NCBI GenBank assembly: GCA_947561585.1
Contig: CANNZV010002510.1
Coordinates: forward strand, 1 to 64,000
Direction of reading: 5' to 3'
Source of the DNA: Caprella mutica
Taxonomy: Eukaryota; Arthropoda; Malacostraca; Amphipoda; Caprellidae
DNA: 64,000 nucleotides
The translations under genes and the position numbers were made by a program. This document shows, piece by piece, positions 1 through 10,636 of the stretch (position 1 is the stretch's first letter; each line of letters begins with the position of its first letter). The notes under the pieces are model-generated. The model had not been told where the DNA came from. It saw only the letters and a list, made by a program, of their open reading frames with translations, and ran no database searches.

Positions 1-639
1 AAGCTAACTTTTTATAAAAAGCTAACTTTTAGAGCAGCGGAACGTTTGGTGTTTGGCGTGAACTGTGATCAACAAAATAACCGAACATGTTCAATTTATA
101 GATAAATGAATTATATGAGATTATATATGAATATATTGAAACAATGAAGGAATATGAATAATTACCATCACAAAAATATAATTTTCGTATTAGGAGATAC
201 CTTAAAATGTACCTAATAATAACATCCGAAATAATACAATAGCGAGATGTAGTAAGAATGATTGATACCACGTTATTTAACGTACCAACAGTCGCTAGAT
301 ATTTAAAACCAGTGTACTTTCCCCGTTATAAATAACGGAGTTTCAATAGAAATTGAATGTTGATTCAAAATTAATGGGGAATTAATAGTAAAAGAAAAAA
401 ACATATAAAATTTAAAAAGTTATGTAAAAAAAATGTAGCTATACAAAAAATAGGTATCTAAATAAAAATTTATGTAAATAAATATGTATGTATATAGAAA
501 ATTATGTAAATAAAAATTTATGTTAAGAATTATATATAGAAAAGATATAGCTACATATTCTTTTAAATATTAGCTGTATTGGGATATCTTCTACTTTAAA
601 CTGGTCTGTGTATGTGCTTATACTTTGACTGCCGCGGTG

Positions 640-870
640 AAACTGCTCAGTACACTTTGCAAGCGGTGCTTCTGCGGCGGTGGTAACGCGTCCAGATGCG
701 GTGCCACCGCCTAGCGCCGTAGCAACGCAGATTACCAAGGCGGTAGCACCGCCAGTATACTTTGCAACTTTGCTTTTCGATTAATTTAAACGTGATTAAT
801 TGAAGATGCGTAAACAGGGCAGTAGCACCGCGGCAGTGGCACCGCCAGTGTAGTATGGGCCTTAATGCGA
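640..870. repeat. GC-rich patch of degenerate GCGGTAGCACCGCC repeats
   Basis: An island of high GC in otherwise AT-rich sequence. Related words such as GCGGTAGCACCGCCAGTATA and GGCAGTGGCACCGCCAGTGT recur about every 30-100 bp, each with a short internal inverted repeat (GCGGT...ACCGC). It looks like a decayed repeat. Open frames on the minus strand across it are compositional and are not called as genes. Confidence 0.5.
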
Positions 871-903
871 AAAAATTAAGAGGAACTTTATAACTTATTT
901 GAA

Positions 904-941
904 TTGGTATCCATGATACCTGCACGTATCATGGATACCAA
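904..941. repeat. 38-bp palindrome, shared MITE core
   Basis: TTGGTATCCATGATACC is followed by its inverted copy around a TGCACG centre. The same palindrome, with few changes, forms the middle of the foldback elements at 3248-3513, 46565-46830 and 38936-39055, and occurs alone at 15018-15051. Here no outer arms of either MITE family are recognisable. Confidence 0.8.
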
Positions 942-1470
942 ATTGAAAATAATATATGCCTTACATTAATAAATTATTTTTTATTGTTGTTACTATATTT
1001 ATCATGTTTTAATTGTAGAATTTTTTCCACATCATTAATATATAAATTGATTGTACTATTTGTGCTCATCGTCTGTTTGTTACAGACTAACGTCTCGTAT
1101 AACACATATTTTACTTGCCCCTACTTAAAAAACTCGAACCTACATTAAAAATGAAAATTAACTTAACTATAATCAGATTTGCGGAACAAGAGGCTAAATA
1201 AAATTTCTGTAATAGTTTTTTTTAAGTAGAATTATCTTAATCTCTAGTAGAAGTAGCTTAACAATGTTATTTCCTTATAGGTGTTGCACAAAGAAAATGT
1301 ACATTAAGAAAATTTATATAATGAGAGATTCAAATACATTTTATTAAACCACTTAAAAAGGAACAGTGGAATGAATATCACAAAAGCTCATTTAATATGC
1401 AGATGAAAATTTCTAAAGTATTTTTTTTAGAAAATAAGCAGTACAAAAAAAATATATAGATTTATTTATA

Positions 1471-1590
1471 TCCAGTGGAATTTTCCTCAGTGGAATTTTC
1501 CCAGTGGAACTTTCCGCAGTGGAATTATCCTCAGTGGAATTTTCCTAGTGGAATCTTCCGCGGTAGAACTTTCCTCAGTGGAATTTTCCT
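1471..1590. repeat. Minisatellite, about 15-bp unit (CAGTGGAATTTTCCT)
   Basis: About eight imperfect units of CAGTGGAATTTTCCT in tandem. The apparent open frame through it is a by-product of the repeat. A looser relative of the word (GTGGAATTTTCC) occurs at 11068-11160. Confidence 0.85.
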
Positions 1591-1645
1591 AGAACATATC
1601 AAACAGGTATATGTAATTTTAGTTACTCGGTACTTCTATTCATGT

Positions 1646-1649
1646 GTAT

Positions 1650-1689
<40 letters not shown>

Positions 1690-1690
1690 T
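1646..1690. repeat. TA dinucleotide microsatellite
   Basis: A nearly pure run of alternating T and A in the presumed intron, about 90 bp upstream of the splice acceptor. Confidence 0.9.
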
Positions 1691-1781
1691 TCAAAAATAA
1701 CAAAATTGAAAAAGTCAATAAGTCGTAATTTATGTAGAGTCGAATACCTTAGTAATCATTAATGTATTTCCCTATTTTCAG

Positions 1782-2916
1782 ATTGGTTAGCACATTAAAA
1801 AAATACATACAAGTTGACATCTACGGTTTAGGTGGGGATGGGAAAAGATGTAACTTTAAATGTACGGAAGAGATGTACAAAAAATACAAGTTTTACCTAT
1901 CCTTCGAAAATGAATTGTGTGTTGATTACATAACAGAGAAATTGTTCAGAGCTTATACGTAAGTATTGATATATTTTAGATGAAAACTATTGTATGCAAG
2001 ATACTTTAATAAATGTTAAGAACTCAAATGCCACCACTACCTATTTGAAATTATTTATTCATAGTAAATATACAATAATTGTTTTAAAGTTGAAAATATA
2101 ACATTGTATGCCTGTTTTGGTAGTTTCATTCACTTTAATTAAATCATAACTAAAACTTTCACAGGAATAATATGATCCCAGTGGTTTACGGATTAGGCTA
2201 CGAGAATTACAACCTGCCTCCGCATTCTTACATCGATGTTCTGGACTTTCCAAACGTGAAAAAACTCGCAGATTATTTGGATTACCTCGATAAGAATGAT
2301 ACGGCGTACAACGAGTACTTCGAGTGAGTATCTGGTATCTAGGTGCAAATGATACAATATTTGAAGTGAGTATCATGTGTTTTTTGGGCAATGTTACAGT
2401 ATTTTATGTCTGTAATGTTTAGAATTTAATAGAAGTGTTGCAGTCCTCGTCCTTTTCTTTTTGATATGTAATAGGATAACTGAGATTGTATTTTAATTTT
2501 TTTTGGAAAATATATGTATCATCTTTTTCATCAATGTGGACTGCTTGAATATTAAAAAAATATTTGTTTCTCAATCATAAAAAATATATTTTTTTTACAG
2601 GTGGAAGTATAATTATAGAGTGAATTTTGAAACAACATCGAGAGTTTGTGAAATATGTGAATTTCTTCATAAAGCGAACGATTTCAACTCTGACCCAAAT
2701 GCAAAAGGAAACATGAAGGAGAAGAACAGACCTTTCATACCTCCTAAAGAGGGAGCCCTTAAAATCAAAATGCCTAAAGAGGAAGATGTTCTGCAGTATA
2801 TACAAATCAATGGAAGTAACTTTAGAATAGTAGACTTCAAGAAATGGCATGCTGCTGTCTGTGTTACTCCATCTAGTGACAGGAATCTTTATGACTTTAT
2901 AACTGGGAATTTGTGA
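1782..2916 (+). CDS. Alpha-1,3-fucosyltransferase (GT10), last three exons
   Basis: Golgi-type enzyme that transfers fucose from GDP-fucose to N-glycans. Three exons are visible: 1782-1958, 2165-2323 and 2601-2916 (stop TGA). Each is bounded by good sites (cag/gtaag, cacag/gtgagt, tacag) and all junctions are phase 2, so they join in frame to about 216 codons. The first exon carries the GT10 signature: VDIYG, then YKFYLSFENELCVDYITEKL. The second holds PVVYGLGYENYNLPPHSYID and a DYLDYLDKN stretch. The third starts WKYNYRV and has a CxxC (VCEICEFLH), typical of the C-terminal tail of core-type insect enzymes. The N-terminal cytoplasmic tail, membrane anchor and stem are not in the window. The tail resembles the FucTA branch, but the A/B/C paralogue cannot be fixed from this part. 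No frameshift or stop is seen, so the gene looks intact here. Confidence 0.93.
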
Positions 2917-3247
2917 TTATATTCACATGCGTTACATTGATTACAGAAAAAATATAGAGTTTATTAAGATTTACTTTTCAAACTTTACTTTCACTAAGTA
3001 TTGCTCTGTATCCATTGTTTCTTTTATTTATGATAGCACTCAGATTCGTTGAATTTGTTTCGTTGAGTCCAATGAAAAATAATCATAAATCATCATAATG
3101 ATTAAGAGGGAAGATTTCTATATCCTGCATATTTTTTTTTGCTAGAATGGGCGTTAAATGTCCGCTTCAGTAAATCGAGCCTCTCAATAACTAAGGTTTT
3201 ATCATAACTGAATCAATTCCTGAGTAATATACACCTCTCCAGTTTAA
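2917..3247 (+). other. Fucosyltransferase 3' UTR / downstream sequence
   Basis: AT-rich sequence after the stop codon. No canonical AATAAA is evident before the MITE that begins at 3248; the first clear one I see is at 3623-3628. The transcript may therefore read through the foldback element, or use a variant signal. Confidence 0.4.
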
Positions 3248-3513
3248 AGGGCCGTACACACGTAGGGTTTTTTAAGTCTTTCCACCAGACTTTTTGCTAA
3301 GCTCCTCCTACTTTTTCTACGAGAATATAAGAAAATACGACATAATAATAATTTATTTCAGTTGGTATCCATGATACCTGCAGATATCATGGATACCAAT
3401 TAAATTAAATAACAATTATAATATTTTTTCGTATATTCTCGTAGAAAAAGTAGGAGGAGCTTAGCAAAAAGTATAGTGGACAGACTTAAAAAACCCTACG
3501 TGTGTACGGCCCT
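3248..3513. mobile_element. Foldback MITE, family 1 (complete)
   Basis: Starts AGGGCCGTACACACGTAG and ends with its inverted copy. The arms, each roughly 110 bp, continue through a CTCCTCCTACTTTTTC block to a central GGTATCCATGATACCTGC palindrome, so the whole element is one long hairpin. Other copies are at 46565-46830, 49767-49977 and 55462-55687, with a half copy at about 7600-7779. No coding capacity. The 55462 copy has a 3-bp TTA target duplication, which would fit a PIF/Harbinger-derived element (inference). Confidence 0.9.
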
Positions 3514-4130
3514 TTATATTAATTTCAGTTTGGTGCTTAGTGACATTTTTCAGAAATTGAATGGGTAAATGTGTTAGTTAGATATAGTCGATATCAATAT
3601 TTTTTTGAAAATGTAGTCTAAAAATAAAAAGGTACTATCTTCCATTGTTCTTCATTTAATTATGTAGTCAGAATATATTTGTCACTCTAAGTTTAACACT
3701 ACAACAACTGTATATTATTATTTTATCTAACTTTTGTATCTAATCAAATTATTTGTTGATGGTTGGAATTAATTGACTTATAAAAATAAATGAGACACAA
3801 AATGATGGCGTGAAATATCAATTGGAATTGATTTCATAGTTTTAGAGAAGTAGTATTTAGCAACAGCGTTTTTTAATTCTTGGTCATGTGTGTAAAACGG
3901 TCTCTCACTGATGAAAAATATTAAAAGCTCTATAGTAGTGTGGTATTTTTGTTACAGTTATAGTTCACCTTTCTGTGAGATCTGTTTATACTTGCTTTGA
4001 TTTAAACATGAGGAACTGATTATTGTTAAAGAAAGCTGTTGTAGATAAACAATTAATGAGTCATTATAGAAATAACAAAGCAAGAAACTTAGTCTAAGTA
4101 ACTGACGTCCTTTTTATGGTTCTAGGTACA
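3514..4130. other. Intergenic AT-rich sequence, no gene seen
   Basis: An AATAAA lies at 3623-3628. Otherwise there is nothing recognisable: no repeat, no splice-bounded open frame. Confidence 0.5.
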
Positions 4131-4370
4131 TTGCTCGAAAACAACTGCTCGAATAACAATTACTCGAATAACAATTGCTCGAAAACAATTGCACGAAAAC
4201 AATTGCTCGAAAACAATTACTTGAATTAACAATTGCTCCAAAACAATTGCTCCAAAAACAATTGCTCGAATGAACAATTGCTCCAAAAACAATTGCTCGA
4301 ATGAACAATTACTCCAAAAAACAATTGCTCAAATGAACAATTGCTAGAAACACAATCAATTGCTCGAAAA
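4131..4370. repeat. Minisatellite, ACAATTGCTCGAA-type unit
   Basis: About 16 degenerate units of 13-17 bp built on ACAATTGCTCGAA or ACAATTGCTCCAAA. The words resemble those in the terminal arrays of the foldback element at 24302-24915 (ACAATTG, GCTCGGGCAATTG), so it may be a remnant of a similar element. Confidence 0.85.
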
Positions 4371-5516
4371 ATAATACAGCAATAATTTTTAATGCTTTTT
4401 CCTATTTCATATAACAGCTTCTCGTTTTACATCAGTTGGGGGAAGAAAATGGTTTTCTTTAATTTGGACGAAGATAAAAAACTACAATAAATCGTATACC
4501 AAAGAGGTAATACAGTTTATTATGGTAGTTATTAATTATCAAGTTTTAGGTATCTAAAATAATGTACCATATATGAAATATCAATTATAATATTATAGTT
4601 TCAATTTCGATAATAGAGTTTCAATTTCGTTACATTAATTATTCTTATCATATTTAATTTGCCCAGTACAAATACGAAATATATTTAAAAAAAGTAATAA
4701 AATATATGAAATACAACTATATCTATTACAAAACATTGTTATTGTAGATTAATATGCATTTTTAGTGATTCTATGGCTCCTATTTCATTCTGCTCTATTT
4801 ATATTTAGATTTTCAGTTATACTTAAATTCAGATTCAATAATTGTCACACAAAATTCACTTTCACTTCAAATTATTTTATTTTATTTAACAACATGAATT
4901 CAAAGTATCTATGTGCAGGTAATTTTTATCTGTGGAATAAACAAGTCACAATGTGTATTAAATTATTAAAAAGATTATAGGTGTACCTAGGCAGATATAT
5001 AAAGTATGCAAAACTAAACGATGTATAAACTAAAATCAAAACTGATAAATGGTAATTGAATAATCGTGCATTGTACTCAAAAAGTTGAATAATATTAATA
5101 GAAAATATCAGAAGCATATAAATTAATTTCGGGTATAATGACGAATGAATGGACATTGAACAAAACCTAAATTACCTAGTACAAAAACAGGGAACAAACT
5201 AGTTACCTGCTGATCAGAAATGCAGTGAATTTATTCTAATTAATTAAATGCTATAGAACTCAAGAAAGAAATCAGCTATCGAGGTATACTTGGAGAGACT
5301 AAATAAAAAGTTAATCAGTTCTTGTAACGAAGCTGAGCAGTGCTAGCAAGTATCATTCCATCTAATTGACAAAATGATCTACCGCAGTTATTTTTAGGTG
5401 TTAATATTAATAAGGTGTAGATAATTGGCTCGTTGCTTGGCCGCTCTGCACCCAGCAACGGTTAGGTTACAAGCCTCTGTTGACTCGTTGTATGGGGCAA
5501 GCCTGACCCGGTGTCC
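4371..5516. other. AT-rich sequence, no gene seen
   Basis: No feature is recognised over most of this stretch. At 5410-5516 base composition rises in GC just outside the inverted minisatellite that begins the next element. Confidence 0.5.
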
Positions 5517-6812
5517 GGAAAACTACCAGGCGGAAAACTGCCAGTCACTTAATGAGAATTTATGTATTTATTTTACTTTTAAGAAATATTAGTTAGTTAT
5601 AAATGCATTCAAAGAACATTTTTCTATTCGTTAAGGAGTTCAGGAGATATTCATTTTTACAGTAATAACAATGTAGATATTGGATAACTTAATATTCAAA
5701 GGAAAATGATACTTCTACAAAGCTACCTTATTAAACACACAGTAAACCAAACTTCAGTACACATAAGGAAGTTATAATTACCATATTTTACTTATTTGCT
5801 ATGTCACGTACATTTTAAAAACATGTTAAGTTACGTATATAGTCCCTTGTTTTTAATTTATTATATTGATGTCAGCAATATAACCTTTGGTTCAAAAACA
5901 AACGTTAAACCCCGTGTACTGATTTGTGATTAATAGCTAATTAGATATTTTCATATAATTACATAATTTAAATTATACAATAAATTAAAAGCGTATGTTA
6001 AATCAACTTATATGTATGTTAAATATTTTTTATATTTACATATTTATTATCCATGTCGATATCACAACTCCTTCATTTTTACAATATTCATTTATATGTA
6101 ACAAGTAATATTATTTAACATGCAATCCAATTCGATCGAGTGAAATTGTCAGAGAATTAGGTACTATAGTTAGGTAATAGCAGTTTAATAATAATAGATG
6201 ATGGGTTGCAAATTCTAAATATTTCCAAATATCGATTGAAGTTGTTTTATAATGAGTACAAGTTATATTAAGCTTGAAGACTTGTTCAATTCTCAAATTA
6301 TAAAAAATTAGACAGTAAGAGCGCTATGAACTGATAATGTAAAGATGCGTTGTGTAAACAAAGAAATTGTACTCTGTCCCTAATACAATTATTTCTTTGT
6401 TTCTTCTCTTAGTATTTTAAACCTTTTCTAAGAAAGATTTTAGTTTTTAATTTATATATTGTATTTCATTTATATCTTTAATATTTTTATAATAATGTAT
6501 TTTACATATTTTTCTATTAAATTGTCTGCATTTAACTATTATTTTTGTTTTGTATACTAAGTAAAAATGAATGTCTTTAACTCCTTAACGATGGGTGAAC
6601 GACATTTTTATAAATTAATATGTTATTATTGACTAAAGTCATTAAATTGCCAGTAAGTGACTGGCAGTTTTCCGTCTGGTAGTTTTCCGCCTGGCAGTTT
6701 TCCGCTTTGGCAGTTTTCCGTCTGGTAGTTTTCCGCCTGGCAGTTTTCCGCTTTGGCAGTTTTCCGTCTGGTAGTTTTCCGCCTGGCAGTTTTCCGTCTG
6801 GTAGTTTTCTGT
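5517..6812. mobile_element. Element bounded by inverted minisatellite ends
   Basis: At 5517-5551 a short GGAAAACTACCAGGCGG / GGAAAACTGCCAG array occurs; at 6654-6688 the same 35 bp occurs in inverted orientation with one difference. The right copy then expands into a longer array of GGCAGTTTTCCGC / GGTAGTTTTCCGTC units up to 6812. The 1.1 kb between the arms is AT-rich and non-coding. The design suggests a non-autonomous transposon whose terminal repeats contain a minisatellite; target duplications were not identified. Confidence 0.6.
6658..6812. repeat. Minisatellite, 14-16 bp units (TGGCAGTTTTCCGC)
   Basis: About ten units that alternate in three types (GTCTGGTAG, GCCTGGCAG and GCTTTGGCAG before TTTTCC), giving a higher-order period of about 46 bp. 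It lies in the right end of the element at 5517-6812. Minus-strand open frames are by-products. Confidence 0.88.
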
Positions 6813-7069
6813 GTACCGCTTGACCCAATGGTTGGATATTTGCTGGGATTATTCATTCCAATTTCATGAAATGTGTAGTATCGAAAATGAGGTGACGAAT
6901 TCGTCAACCTCGTCCGGTTAGGGTTAAGGTTGATGTGGTGAATTTATTTGTTATTTTAGATTTCCTTTGGGAAATTTAAATGCACTCAACAAGCTAAAAC
7001 AAACAGGAAGTATATAAGAAATTAACAATATTAATTTCAATGCAAAGAGTTAAAAATTATCAGTGTTTG

Positions 7070-7560
7070 TTGGCAGAATTAGTTGATGTCCTCTGATTAA
7101 AGTTCAAAGTAGTGAATGCATTACAACTTTTAAAACAATTTTTTAAATTCTTTTAATCAATAAGGATTATGTTTCTAATCATTTGCTGTAAACTGCAGGA
7201 AATTTGATGGCATATATTTAATTTTATATGCCATTAATAATATTTTAATCCAAACTTCGCAACAGCTGTTATATTTTCAGCTAATTTTCAGTCATAAGAA
7301 AATTAATGTACACCATTTGCTCGAATGTCAGCTAGGTAGGTATAGTCAATCTAATATTAAATATTAATGTAAAGATATAAAATAGAATCAACTTATTATA
7401 TATACGTTCAAGATACTTCAGGAAATAATATATACTGCGTAAATGAAGAATAAAATAGAATAATATAGAATTCAAATGAAAATTAAATCAAAAGAGTATA
7501 CAATCTTTATATTCAGTGTCATATTAGTATTTTGGACAAAATTGTTGTCGAAAAACTTCA
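7070..7560. mobile_element. Decayed copy of the TTAA-flanked element
   Basis: Blocks such as ATTTGCTGTAAACTGCAGG, ATTTGATGGCATATATTTAA and AATGTACACCATTTGCTCG match, with many changes, the internal sequence of the element at 59055-59647. Terminal AAGGTCC sequence is not clear, so this is a partial or strongly diverged copy. Confidence 0.5.
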
Positions 7561-7599
7561 GAATCAAACATAAATATGTGTATATCATAAACCAAAAAG

Positions 7600-7779
7600 A
7601 AAGATATAATTATTATTTATTTTAGTTGGTATCCACGATACCTGCAGGTATCATGGATACCAACTGAAATAAATAACAGTTATATCGTTTTTTATTATAT
7701 TCAAGTGGAAAAAGTAGGAGGAGCTTAGCAAAAAGTCTGGTGGAAAGACTTAAAAAAACATACGTGTGTACGGGCCTTA
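7600..7779. mobile_element. Foldback MITE, family 1, right half
   Basis: The central palindrome (TTGGTATCCACGATACCTGC and inverse) is followed by the right arm with GTAGGAGGAGCTTAGC and ends near ACGTGTGTACGGGCCTT. The outer left arm is missing or unrecognisable. Confidence 0.8.
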
Positions 7780-8127
7780 AGAAGGGAAAACACATAAAGA
7801 CCAAAATTATAGTTCAAAGAAGAGAAAATATTCTCTTGAGCAGAAGATAGAAAAAATAGACCGTGTTTAATGTGATGAATCTCCGAATGAATTTGATTGT
7901 AACCTGGTATGGATAATATATATTCACTGTTAAAATGACTAATTTCAGAACCAATTGCTTCTAATAACCTCATATGATTAATATTATTGATGTTTATTGT
8001 AGTTACCGTAAAATAGGCACCTCAAAATTGTCTCCATTTTCTATGTCTACGAACTGTAATAACATAGACATTTCTTGCAATTATTACAGCTTTTATAAAA
8101 GCGGGGCCTGTTTGTCGAAGTTATACT

Positions 8128-8212
8128 CAGAGAGAAAGTTATGGTGGGGCCATAGAAAAATAAAAGGAACCCGCACTTCATCTTCTAAGTCCCCTCCATA
8201 ACTTTCTCTCTG
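8128..8212. repeat. Hairpin with 22-bp arms (AGAGAGAAAGTTATGG)
   Basis: CAGAGAGAAAGTTATGGTGG at 8128-8147 is mirrored by an inverted copy at 8191-8212. The words ATGGCCCCACCATAAC in the minisatellite at 47325-47565 are closely related, so the two loci probably share an ancestral element. Confidence 0.6.
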
Positions 8213-8380
8213 TTCTGGGTTGTTACTTTGAAAGGTTGAAGCAACAAGTGATAACAATAAATATATGTATACTTTATATAAATTTAATCAATATATAAAC
8301 TCCAATAATCGATAGGTTTAAGAAAGCAAATAAATTTCTATTATCAATATATACAGTTGCATACAGTTATTCTCAATGTA

Positions 8381-9677
8381 CAGGGTGGGGCGTAAGTTTG
8401 GAAGCAAATGGAAAGTGCATATTATAATCCAACGAAAAATATATTTAATAATTTACAGTTATGTATTATTACATAAGGGTTTTAAGAATTCAAAAATCAT
8501 AAATTTATTCAAAATGTCCCCCCTTGTTTTTAATAACAGCCTCAAATCTCCTTCGAACTCTTCCTACTGCGGCACGCAACTGTTCTTGTGAAATTTCCTT
8601 CCAAGATCTCTGGAGCGAACGCTTTAAATCATCCACACTGCGATGGAATATACCACAGGCCTTTGATTCAAGAATGGACCAAACCGAAAAGTCCATAGGA
8701 TTAACATCTGGGGAGCAGGGAGGCCACATTTCTTTGGACCAAAACCGTGGAAGATGGTCATGGCACCAGTTTTGAGTGACATTTGCAGTATGTGAAGTCG
8801 CGCCGTCTTGCTGAAATGTCCATAGAGTGTCATTACCGAAGTGATCCTTAGCTGACTCCAAAATTGGCGTCAAAATATTCTCAATATAACATTTAGCATT
8901 GATTTTGGCGCCTTGTTCCACAAAAATTAAAGGAGATCTCCAAGTTTCTGAAACGGCGGCCCAGACCATTACTGAAGCAGGTTTCATGGTTCTGTGGACA
9001 GTTTTTTGGTTGTATGGGATGTCTTTTGCACTTTTACCAATTATTCTGTCATTCCTCCGGTTGTGAGCCATTTCCACTGTGAAATTTTTTTCGTCAGACC
9101 AAACAATTTCACCAGCCGTGCCAGACTTCAATTCTCTCAGAAGTGCTTTGCTTCTCTCCAATCTCTTTTTCTTTACAGCTTCTGACAGAGTTTGTCTCTT
9201 TTGGAGGGTGAAAGAGGACATCTTTAGGTCTTCTTTGACAACTGTTCTCATTGTTCTGGGACTCACATTAGCTGTTTTGGCTAACAATCGTATTGACCTT
9301 TTCGGGTTCCTCCTGATCTTCTATCGGGCACATTTTATCAGTTGTTTGGTGCGTTGTGAGCGTGGTCTACCACTTCTTGGACGATCAGTCAAGTCTCCTC
9401 TCTCATTAAAACGCTTCACACACTTCCAAACAGTCGATCTCGCTATTGAGAGAGTCTTTGAAATGACGGAATCTGACTTCCCGGCACGGTGTAGAGCAAT
9501 AATGGCTTCTCTTTTGTCTGACATTTTTGAATTGACTAAATTTTTGTAAAAAATAACACAGCCACGTCATAATGTAGTGTCTCTACTTTAGTTCAAACCC
9601 TATCACCTACTTAGGAACTTATTTTTAAGAATTATATTAATGTTTGAAAAATTGCTTCCAAACTTACGCCCCACCTG
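8381..9677 (-). mobile_element. Tc1/mariner-superfamily transposon, 1.3 kb, nearly complete
   Basis: Terminal inverted repeats of about 27 bp start GGTGGGGCGTAAGTTTGGAA. The ends are flanked by TA on both sides (8379-8380 and 9678-9679), the expected target duplication. The length (1297 bp) and the single transposase frame on the minus strand fit a full mariner-type element. An 18-bp minisatellite begins about 55 bp beyond its right end. The coding region has one in-frame TAG, so this copy is probably not active by itself. Confidence 0.93.
8505..9524 (-). pseudogene. Mariner-type transposase, DD37D-like, one in-frame stop
   Basis: The frame starts at ATG (9524) and reads to a stop at 8505, about 339 codons, with a single TAG at 9321-9323 after QLIKCAR; the frame is otherwise open and unshifted. 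The N-terminal part has helix-turn-helix character (KSDSVISKTLSIARSTVWKC) and the RPRSGRPR linker. The catalytic part shows VWSDEKNFTV (first Asp), TFQQDGATSHTA (second Asp) and PPCSPDVNPMDFSVW (third Asp). I count 37 residues between the second and third Asp, which matches the maT-type DD37D group of the Tc1/mariner superfamily rather than classic DD34D mariner or DD34E Tc1. All three acidic residues are kept, so the stop is the only obvious lesion. Confidence 0.9.
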
Positions 9678-9733
9678 TACAATTGCATACAATTTCATGC
9701 AGTTTTTCTCTGTATACAGTCTCATTAAGTATA

Positions 9734-10175
9734 TAGTCACTCATCTCCCATTAGTCACTCATCTCCCATTAGTCACTCCTCTCCCATTAGTCACTCATCT
9801 CCCATTAGTCACTCATCTCCCATTAGTCACTCATCTCCCATTAGTCACTCATCTCCCATTAGTCACTCATCTCCCATTAGTCACTCATCTCCCATTAGTC
9901 ACTCATCTCCCATTAGTCACTCCTCTCCCATTAGTCACTCCTCTCCCATTAGTCACTCATCTCCCATTAGTCACTCATCTCCCATTAGTCACTCATCTCC
10001 GATTAGTCACTCATCTCCCATTAGTCACTCATCTCCCATTAGTCACTCATCTCCCATTAGTCACTCATCTCCCATTAGTCACTCATCTCCCATTAGTCAC
10101 TCATCTCCCATTAGTCACTCATCTCCCATTAGTCACTCATCTCCCATTAGTCACTCATCTCCCATTAGTCACTCA
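9734..10175. repeat. Minisatellite, 18-bp unit (TAGTCACTCATCTCCCAT)
   Basis: About 24 nearly identical units; variants have CTCCTCTCC or CTCCGATT. It ends in a run of about 13 C at 10176-10188. The 18-bp period keeps a frame open by chance (THLPLV repeats) and does not mean coding. Confidence 0.95.
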
Positions 10176-10259
10176 CCCCCCCCCCCCCTAATTATTTCTC
10201 CATGTTACACCTATGGCCTAGAAATCTCACCTCCACTTTTATTGTGAGAAGAAACCACT

Positions 10260-10636
10260 AAATGAAGTGAGGGGAGGGGGGAGGAGCCCCTGGGGGTGAA
10301 ATGGGGGCACAGCAGATCGATTAAGGGGGAGGGGGCAGAGAATATAAAGCCTCCAGGCTGCCTCCCTTTACCAGACATTGGCGTTCTGACTGTCAGTGAG
10401 TCACCAGGTCCCACCAGAGTCTCCTCTGACTGATTATTCAAACTAATTACTTAACTGTGAATAATAAAAAGATACTAACATTTAATATCAGCTTCAAGTT
10501 TTTCCTTCAGAACTGTTTACCGTAAAGTGTTTCTTTTGTTTTGGAGCACCGCGAAGTGTTCTTATTTAGAGCGTCACACCTGTTGCTTATGTTTGAAATT
10601 GGCCGAGAGAATTGAGCTGTCAAGCCACACTCCAAT
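10260..10636 (+). promoter_or_regulatory. Candidate promoter and 5' non-coding exon
   Basis: GC-richer block with G-rich tracts (10268-10340), then TATAAA at 10343-10348. A start about 30 bp downstream (CCAGACATTGG, near 10373) would give a leader of about 264 nt ending at the strong donor CCAAT/GTAAGTA (10637). The sequence between has no long frame. The prohormone-like gene at 48430 has a splice acceptor just before its ATG and needs an upstream leader exon; this is the best candidate I can see on the plus strand. The link is inference: it would imply an intron of 37.7 kb. It could instead belong to another transcript or be a chance match. Confidence 0.4.

Larger units (their letters stand above)
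1..1781 (+). other. Presumed intron upstream of the fucosyltransferase exons
   Basis: No convincing exon is visible here. The segment is AT-rich and ends in a splice acceptor (tattttcag at 1773-1781) in front of the first visible fucosyltransferase exon, so it is inferred to be intron. It holds a GC-rich patch at 640-870, a perfect-looking palindrome at 904-941, a short minisatellite at 1471-1590 and a TA run near 1646-1690. The rest is plain AT-rich sequence with short random open frames. Confidence 0.6.

Noticed and set aside
5410..5510. Possible tRNA or rRNA fragment (GC-richer patch)
   Set aside because: No cloverleaf arms or A/B boxes that I can place; likely part of the adjoining element.
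7622..7973. Minus-strand frames of 60-82 codons
   Set aside because: They lie across a MITE arm and AT-rich flank.
9079..9549. Plus-strand 156-codon frame over the mariner
   Set aside because: Antisense shadow of the transposase.
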